Positions 6,559-10,032 of a DNA stretch of 10,032 nucleotides are shown piece by piece. This DNA comes from an uncultured Oscillospiraceae bacterium. Its GTDB lineage: Bacteria; Bacillota; Clostridia; Oscillospirales; Acutalibacteraceae. The notes beneath the pieces were generated by a model that saw only the letters and a list, made by a program, of their open reading frames with translations, searched no databases and had not been told where the DNA came from. The stretch is taken from contig URJZ01000034.1 in the NCBI GenBank assembly GCA_900548305.1, positions 1-10,032 of the forward strand, in the 5' to 3' direction. Every line of letters starts with the position of its first letter. The first letter of the stretch is position 1. Position numbers and translations under genes: made by a program.

Positions 6559-6624
6559 ATTATCATTTTCCCCAATGGTATATTTTTTAAGTTGCATAGT
6601 GATTTTTATAACAGCATTAGAACA

Positions 6625-6652
6625 AATATTGAAAGGAATATTTTTCAATATT
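6625..6652. repeat. Perfect 10-bp inverted repeat in the ispD upstream region
   Basis: AATATTGAAA and TTTCAATATT flank an eight-base spacer, 110 bases before ispD. There is no T-run after it, so it is more like an operator or RNA hairpin than a terminator. Confidence 0.45.
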
Positions 6653-6662
6653 CAAAGTTTTG

Positions 6663-6675
6663 ATTGTTAGCAAGA
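6663..6675 (+). repeat. 13-bp word shared with the ATPase promoter (copy 2)
   Basis: The same ATTGTTAGCAAGA as at 4066-4078, here about 45 bases before the ispD -10 box. Confidence 0.3.
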
Positions 6676-6688
6676 ACGTTTTAACGTT
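6675..6688. repeat. Palindrome AACGTT-TT-AACGTT
   Basis: Two self-complementary AACGTT hexamers are separated by TT, so the element is both a direct and an inverted repeat. It overlaps the last base of the 13-bp word and lies just upstream of the ispD promoter, a plausible operator position. Confidence 0.4.
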
Positions 6689-6696
6689 TATAAGTT

Positions 6697-6717
6697 AGAA
6701 ATTGCTTTGCAATTTCT
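6697..6717. repeat. Perfect 9-bp inverted repeat over the ispD -35 region
   Basis: AGAAATTGC and GCAATTTCT flank TTT. The element covers the position where the -35 contact of the ispD promoter is expected, which would suit a repressor operator; this is inference. Confidence 0.5.
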
Positions 6718-6730
6718 CCCATGCTATAAT
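6702..6730 (+). promoter_or_regulatory. Promoter of the ispD-ispF group
   Basis: A perfect TATAAT (6725-6730) preceded by TGC makes a consensus extended -10. At 17 bases upstream stands TTGCTT (6702-6707), a weak -35. Predicted start near 6737, about 25 bases before the ispD ATG. Confidence 0.75.
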
Positions 6731-6761
6731 AAAAGCAAGAATTATAAAGTGTGGTGACAAT

Positions 6762-7472
6762 ATGAAACCCTATTGCAGTGCAATTATTCCTGCGGCAGGA
6801 AATTCTACCAGAATGGCCATGGGGCAATCCAAACAATTTTTACCCTTGCTTGGCAAGCCTGCCATTGTATATACATTACAGGCATTTGAACAGGCGAAAT
6901 CCGTTGATGAAATTATTCTTGTATGTAGGGAAGAGGACAAAGTACAACTCAATGCCTGTGTGCATATGGCAGGTATAACAAAACCTGTTGTATTTACACT
7001 TGGGGGCAGTAGCAGACAGCAGTCTGTTTTCAGTGGCGTCCGTGCTTGTGCTTCTCAAACCGAATATGTGGTCATACACGACGGTGCAAGACCGCTGATT
7101 ACATGGGAATTGATTGAAAAAGTAACGGCGGATGCCTTTACCTATGGTGCCGCTGCGTTGGGTGTTCCTGTGAAAGACACCATAAAAGCTATAAACGCGC
7201 AAGGGTTTGCCACTTCCACACCTGACAGAAGTACATTGTGGGCAGTGCAAACCCCTCAAGTGTTTGAAAAGACAAGCTATTTATCCGCTGTGAAACAAGC
7301 GGTACAACAAGGGGCAGACTATACAGATGATTGTCAGCTGATAGAGCAGCTTGGCAAGCAGGTGCATTTATGCATGGGCAGTTACGAGAATATCAAACTA
7401 ACCACAAAAGAAGATCTCATCGTTGCGCAGGCAATTTTGAATCAACGCAATACAGAAAGGAGTAAAACATGA
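6762..7472 (+). CDS. ispD: 2-C-methyl-D-erythritol 4-phosphate cytidylyltransferase IspD
   Basis: IspD joins CTP and methylerythritol phosphate to give CDP-methylerythritol, the third step of the MEP route to isoprenoid precursors. The 236-residue product shows the family motifs in order: IIPAAGNSTRM with the following SKQF (CTP binding, residues about 8-27), GGSSRQQSV, VIHDGARP in the middle, VKDTIK, TPQVF, DDCQL and the C-terminal GSYENIKLTTKEDL. The start at 6762 is chosen because the product then opens directly into the CTP-binding strand as in homologues and a GGTG site lies just upstream; the frame is open 20 codons further, but those lie across the promoter. Its stop overlaps the ispF start by four bases (ATGA), so the two are translationally coupled. 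Confidence 0.96.
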   Translation: MKPYCSAIIPAAGNSTRMAMGQSKQFLPLLGKPAIVYTLQAFEQAKSVDEIILVCREEDKVQLNACVHMAGITKPVVFTLGGSSRQQSVFSGVRACASQTEYVVIHDGARPLITWELIEKVTADAFTYGAAALGVPVKDTIKAINAQGFATSTPDRSTLWAVQTPQVFEKTSYLSAVKQAVQQGADYTDDCQLIEQLGKQVHLCMGSYENIKLTTKEDLIVAQAILNQRNTERSKT

Positions 7473-7936
7473 GAATTGGACACGGATACGACGTACACAA
7501 GCTGGTGACGGGACGCAAATTAATTTTGGGCGGCGTTACCATACCTCATGAAATGGGACTGCTTGGCCATTCAGATGCAGATGTATTGGCTCATGCGGTT
7601 TCGGACGCATTGTTGGGTGCTGCGGCGCTGGGTGATATTGGCAGATTATTCCCTGACAATGACCCAAAATATGAAGGTGCGGACAGCATAGAATTGCTAA
7701 GACAAGTTTGTGTTGAAGTATATAACAGGGGATATGCCATTGAAAATATTGACGCTACTGTTATTGCGCAGGCGCCAAAATTAAAACCGTATATAGAACA
7801 AATGCGCAATAACTTGGCGCAAGCTTGTAAAATCAATATCAACCAAATTAATGTAAAGGCTACAACGGAAGAGCATCTTGGCTTTACGGGACGAAAAGAA
7901 GGAATAGCCGTACATGCCGTTTGTTTAATCAAATAG
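7469..7936 (+). CDS. ispF: 2-C-methyl-D-erythritol 2,4-cyclodiphosphate synthase IspF
   Basis: IspF closes CDP-methylerythritol 2-phosphate into the cyclodiphosphate, releasing CMP, the fifth step of the MEP route; it works as a homotrimer. The 155-residue product has the metal ligands Asp8, His10 and His42 (GHGYDVH and GHSDADVLAHAVSDALLGAA), DIGRLFPD, and the C-terminal KATTEEHLGFTGRKEGIAVHA that builds the CMP site. AAAGGAG (7456-7462) stands six bases before ATG 7469, inside the end of ispD. The enzyme acting between IspD and IspF (IspE) is not in the window. A hairpin and the DUF3343 gene follow 55 bases downstream with no obvious terminator between. Confidence 0.97.
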   Translation: MRIGHGYDVHKLVTGRKLILGGVTIPHEMGLLGHSDADVLAHAVSDALLGAAALGDIGRLFPDNDPKYEGADSIELLRQVCVEVYNRGYAIENIDATVIAQAPKLKPYIEQMRNNLAQACKININQINVKATTEEHLGFTGRKEGIAVHAVCLIK

Positions 7937-7941
7937 TCAAA

Positions 7942-7982
7942 ACCTCTTTGTTTTGCATACTCTGTAATAAAAACAAAGAGGT
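7942..7982 (+). promoter_or_regulatory. Perfect 13-bp hairpin that hides the DUF3343 ribosome binding site
   Basis: ACCTCTTTGTTTT (7942-7954) and AAAACAAAGAGGT (7970-7982) pair perfectly around a 15-base loop. The 3' arm contains most of the Shine-Dalgarno AGAGGTGA (7977-7984), which lies seven bases before ATG 7992. The folded RNA should block initiation. The 5' arm begins five bases after the ispF stop, so a ribosome finishing ispF would open the stem. It lacks the GC-rich base and the long T-run of a terminator. Confidence 0.65.
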
Positions 7983-7991
7983 GATTTTTAT

Positions 7992-8219
7992 ATGGGCAAC
8001 CCCCTTATTATGGTAAGCTCAATCACATATGCCATGAAAAGCAAAGAGATATTGAGCAGGAAAGGGTTTAAAGCTTATGTGGAACGGGTGCCGCATACGA
8101 GCGAAGATGTAGGTTGTGGATATGGTGTATATGTGCCCCAAAGAACTGAAGAGGCACAGCAAATTTTAGAAAGAAGTGGAATTGAAATTTTAGGAAGAAT
8201 AGAACGGACTGATTTATAA
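7992..8219 (+). CDS. DUF3343 domain protein, putative Se/S carrier-like
   Basis: A 75-residue cytosolic protein made of a single DUF3343 domain: a first beta strand and helix (LIMVSSITYAMKSKEILSRK), a second strand (AYVERVPHT), the conserved GCGYGVYV with Cys42, and a last helix and strand (EEAQQILERSGIEI). The family has a TusA-like fold and has been proposed from genome context to carry selenium or sulfur on its conserved cysteine; the role is not proven. Its stop overlaps the ATG of a cysteine desulfurase-type gene by one base (TAATG), so the two proteins are made together, which agrees with a desulfurase handing a chalcogen to a carrier. No selD or molybdenum hydroxylase gene is seen in the window. 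Start chosen from AGAGGTGA seven bases upstream. Confidence 0.85.
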   Translation: MGNPLIMVSSITYAMKSKEILSRKGFKAYVERVPHTSEDVGCGYGVYVPQRTEEAQQILERSGIEILGRIERTDL

Positions 8220-9373
8220 TGATTTATTTGGATAATTCAGCCACAACCTTTCCTAAATCTCCACAGGTTTCTATGGCAATGAGCAGGGCTATGACGAAAT
8301 TCGGTGCCAATCCCGGAAGAAGCGGTCATGCAATGTCCATTGCGGCGGCAGAAGAAATTTTTAAGTGCAGGGAAGTGGCAGCTTCGTTTTTCCATGCGGA
8401 TGGTCCTGAATGCGTGGTATTTACGTTAAACTGTACCCAGGCCATCAATATGGTGCTAAAAGGCTATGTAAAACCGGGAGACCACATTGTTACTTCTTGT
8501 TTGGAGCACAATGCGGTTTCTCGGCCTTTGCAGACCATGGCGGACAAAATGCATGTAACCTTTACAGAGGTAACCGTTACCCCGGGTGACAACGATGCGA
8601 CCGTAAATGCATTTCGTCAGGCGTTAAAACAAAATACGTCTTTGATTGTGTGCACGCACGCTTCCAACGTATGGGGCATTCGTCTTCCTGTGGAACGAAT
8701 TGCGTCTTTGGGACGAGAATACGGCATTCCTATCTTGGTAGACGCAGCTCAAAGTGCAGGTATACTTCCCATTGATTTGCAGGATTCGGGAATCGACTTT
8801 TTATGTACTGCCGGTCATAAAGGTTTGTACGGTCCTATGGGGACAGGTATTTTGATTGCCAAAAACGGCGAGCAGTTACAAACCATCATTGAGGGAGGAA
8901 CAGGAACGGAATCTGCTTTTTACCGGCATCCCACAGCCATGCCGGAACATTTGGAAAGCGGTACGCCGAATCTGGCAGGTATTGCAGGTCTTAGAGCAGG
9001 TATTCAATTTGTACAGTCCAAAACAGTTCAAAAAATTTATCTGCATGAAATGAAATTGATTCAGACGTTGTATCATGGTTTAAAGCAGATGAAAGGTGTA
9101 AAACTATATACACAGGAACCTGACATGATGCACTATGCGCCTGTGCTTTCTTTTAATTTGGAAGGCAAACAAAGTGAATGGGTCGGTCAAAAATTAAATC
9201 GTATGGGAATTGCCGTCAGAGCAGGGCTGCACTGTGCGCCGGCAGCTCATAGAACCATGAATACTTTGGAGGGAGGCGCTGTACGGGTATCGCCTTCTGT
9301 TTTTACAAAAGAATATGAAATCAAACGACTGGTACAATCTGTTTCTCATATGACAAAAAATCTTGAAATATAG
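8219..9373 (+). CDS. Class V aminotransferase, cysteine desulfurase family
   Basis: A 384-residue pyridoxal-phosphate enzyme of the NifS/SufS/CsdB fold, expected to release sulfur (or selenium) from cysteine (or selenocysteine). It opens IYLDNSATTFPKSP, has the cofactor region SCLEHNAVSRP, the ring-stacking VDAAQSAG with Asp175, the cofactor lysine in TAGHKGLYGP (Lys201), and the catalytic loop AGLHCAPAAHR with Cys339. Wording such as FGANPGRSGH and GGTGTES fits the EF2568-type subgroup of cysteine desulfurase-like proteins, which often sits beside DUF3343 and selenium genes, rather than the housekeeping IscS. There is no good ribosome binding site before ATG 8219; translation probably restarts after the overlapping DUF3343 stop. 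No terminator is evident before the next promoter. Confidence 0.9.
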   Translation: MIYLDNSATTFPKSPQVSMAMSRAMTKFGANPGRSGHAMSIAAAEEIFKCREVAASFFHADGPECVVFTLNCTQAINMVLKGYVKPGDHIVTSCLEHNAVSRPLQTMADKMHVTFTEVTVTPGDNDATVNAFRQALKQNTSLIVCTHASNVWGIRLPVERIASLGREYGIPILVDAAQSAGILPIDLQDSGIDFLCTAGHKGLYGPMGTGILIAKNGEQLQTIIEGGTGTESAFYRHPTAMPEHLESGTPNLAGIAGLRAGIQFVQSKTVQKIYLHEMKLIQTLYHGLKQMKGVKLYTQEPDMMHYAPVLSFNLEGKQSEWVGQKLNRMGIAVRAGLHCAPAAHRTMNTLEGGAVRVSPSVFTKEYEIKRLVQSVSHMTKNLEI

Positions 9374-9393
9374 TAGGAATTGCGCTTAATTTG

Positions 9394-9402
9394 TGTTAAA
9401 AT
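9394..9402 (+). promoter_or_regulatory. Possible extended -10 promoter of cdaA
   Basis: TGTTAAAAT matches an extended -10 (TGnTATAAT with one change), 115 bases before the cdaA start. No clear -35 is present at 17 bases. It would give a leader of about 108 bases. Confidence 0.4.
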
Positions 9403-9408
9403 AAAAAC

Positions 9409-9430
9409 AAGACATTTTGAAAGACATTTT
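9409..9430 (+). repeat. Tandem AAGACATTTT direct repeat in the cdaA leader
   Basis: AAGACATTTT occurs at 9409-9418 and 9421-9430, a 12-base period just after the proposed transcription start. The rest of the 9374-9516 gap is AT-rich with no other convincing element. It may be chance. Confidence 0.35.
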
Positions 9431-9516
9431 TTCAAACGAATACTTTTTTGTATCAAAAACGTTCAAAAAGATGTTTTAGATAGACGTAGGATCATCGTTA
9501 GGAAGGACGAAAACAG

Positions 9517-10032
9517 ATGGACTTTTTAACAAATGCCTGGGATACGTTTTTGGGATTAATCAAATCGTTCCAGGTTACGGATGCATTGGATATTATTTTG
9601 GTTTCTTTTATCCTTTACAATGCCATTAAATTGGTTCGTGAAACCCGTGCCGAGCAGTTAATTAAAGGATTGTTGATTCTTTGCGTGGTCTGGGCTGCTG
9701 CATTTTATTTGCAGCTGTATATGGTCAGCAATATATTAAGCTATATTTTCCAATTTGGTGTTATTGCAATTATTGTTTTGTTTCAGCCTGAAATTCGGCG
9801 AGCGTTGGAACAGCTGGGGCGCAAAGGAATTGGAACCAAATATTGGTCTTTGGGTAATTTTTCGAAAAACAGTGAAGAAACTGAACAGCTGTACCGCACA
9901 TGTATTCAGGCAACCGTTGATGCTGTAGTAGAGTTGCAACGGCTGAAAATGGGCGCACTGATTGTATTTGAAATGCAGACAAAGCTTGGTGACATCATTG
10001 ATTCTGGTACCGTTATTAACGCACAGCCTTCA
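9517..10032 (+). CDS. cdaA: Diadenylate cyclase CdaA, N-terminal 172 residues (runs off the window)
   Basis: CdaA makes the second messenger c-di-AMP from two ATP at the membrane and controls potassium balance and cell-wall homeostasis in Firmicutes. The visible part has three N-terminal membrane helices (about residues 20-35, 45-65 and 70-90), the family hallmark VLFQPEIRRALEQLGR after the last helix, then the start of the DAC domain with QATVDAVVELQRLKMGALIVFEMQTKLGDII and SGTVINA. The window ends before the catalytic DGA and RHR motifs, so activity cannot be judged. AGGAAGG (9500-9506) precedes ATG 9517 by about ten bases. In related genomes a cdaR-like gene and glmM follow; that would lie outside this window. 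Confidence 0.95.
   Translation, partial: MDFLTNAWDTFLGLIKSFQVTDALDIILVSFILYNAIKLVRETRAEQLIKGLLILCVVWAAAFYLQLYMVSNILSYIFQFGVIAIIVLFQPEIRRALEQLGRKGIGTKYWSLGNFSKNSEETEQLYRTCIQATVDAVVELQRLKMGALIVFEMQTKLGDIIDSGTVINAQPS

Noticed and set aside
6478..6663. 61-codon plus-strand open frame after the ATPase
   Set aside because: It overlaps the ATPase end, runs through the terminator hairpin and an inverted repeat, and has no ribosome binding site.
6876..7259. 127-codon minus-strand open frame inside ispD
   Set aside because: Shadow of ispD on the opposite strand with no family features or ribosome binding site.
7942..7990. Intrinsic terminator between ispF and the DUF3343 gene
   Set aside because: The stem is AT-rich with a 15-base loop and only a short T run set off from the stem; the overlap with the Shine-Dalgarno argues for translational control instead.
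9736..9982. Two minus-strand open frames of about 70 codons
   Set aside because: They are antisense to cdaA, whose plus-strand frame is continuous from 9517 to the end of the window.
1..10032. CRISPR array, tRNA genes, complete insertion sequence
   Set aside because: No regularly spaced repeats, no tRNA cloverleaf other than the tRNA-like part of tmRNA, and no transposase with terminal inverted repeats was seen.

Overview
The window looks like the chromosome of a low-GC Firmicute, probably a member of the Clostridia. The evidence is AT-rich intergenic DNA, AGGAGG-type ribosome binding sites, hairpin-plus-T-run terminators, the smpB-ssrA gene order, separate overlapping ispD and ispF genes, a DUF4491 membrane protein and a cdaA-type diadenylate cyclase. 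The species cannot be named from the sequence.

Left end (1-955): accessory DNA, probably the end of an integrated element. It holds the tail of an unrecognised protein, a small acidic protein, a terminator, and a remnant of a large serine recombinase that has lost its catalytic part and carries two apparent single-base deletions. The remnant abuts the 3' end of the tmRNA gene, and its last frame runs open into that gene on the opposite strand.

Minus-strand ribosome-rescue unit (914-1850): smpB with a good promoter, followed 22 bp later by ssrA (tmRNA) and a perfect 14-bp stem terminator. The predicted proteolysis tag ends NDNKQVAYAA. From 1851 to 2367 lies a stretch without an intact gene but with several short open stretches in different frames, possibly decayed coding sequence.

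Middle (2368-6558): queH (epoxyqueuosine reductase, tRNA queuosine synthesis) converges on a small gene that resembles an ImmA/IrrE-like protein lacking the HExxH zinc motif; a bidirectional terminator separates them. Then come a DUF4491 membrane protein with an unusual C-terminus and a complete 793-residue P-type cation ATPase of the CtpE-like type, each with its own terminator.

Right part (6559-10032): a palindrome-rich leader and an extended -10 promoter precede a tightly packed group: ispD and ispF (methylerythritol phosphate route to isoprenoids, overlapping by 4 bases), then a DUF3343 putative Se/S-carrier protein and a class V aminotransferase of the cysteine desulfurase type (overlapping by 1 base). 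The DUF3343 ribosome binding site sits inside a perfect 13-bp stem. The window ends inside cdaA (c-di-AMP synthase), cut just before its catalytic motifs. Most of the window is housekeeping DNA. The points most worth a second look are the recombinase remnant at ssrA, the catalytic-motif-less ImmA/IrrE-like protein, and the hairpin-controlled DUF3343/desulfurase pair.
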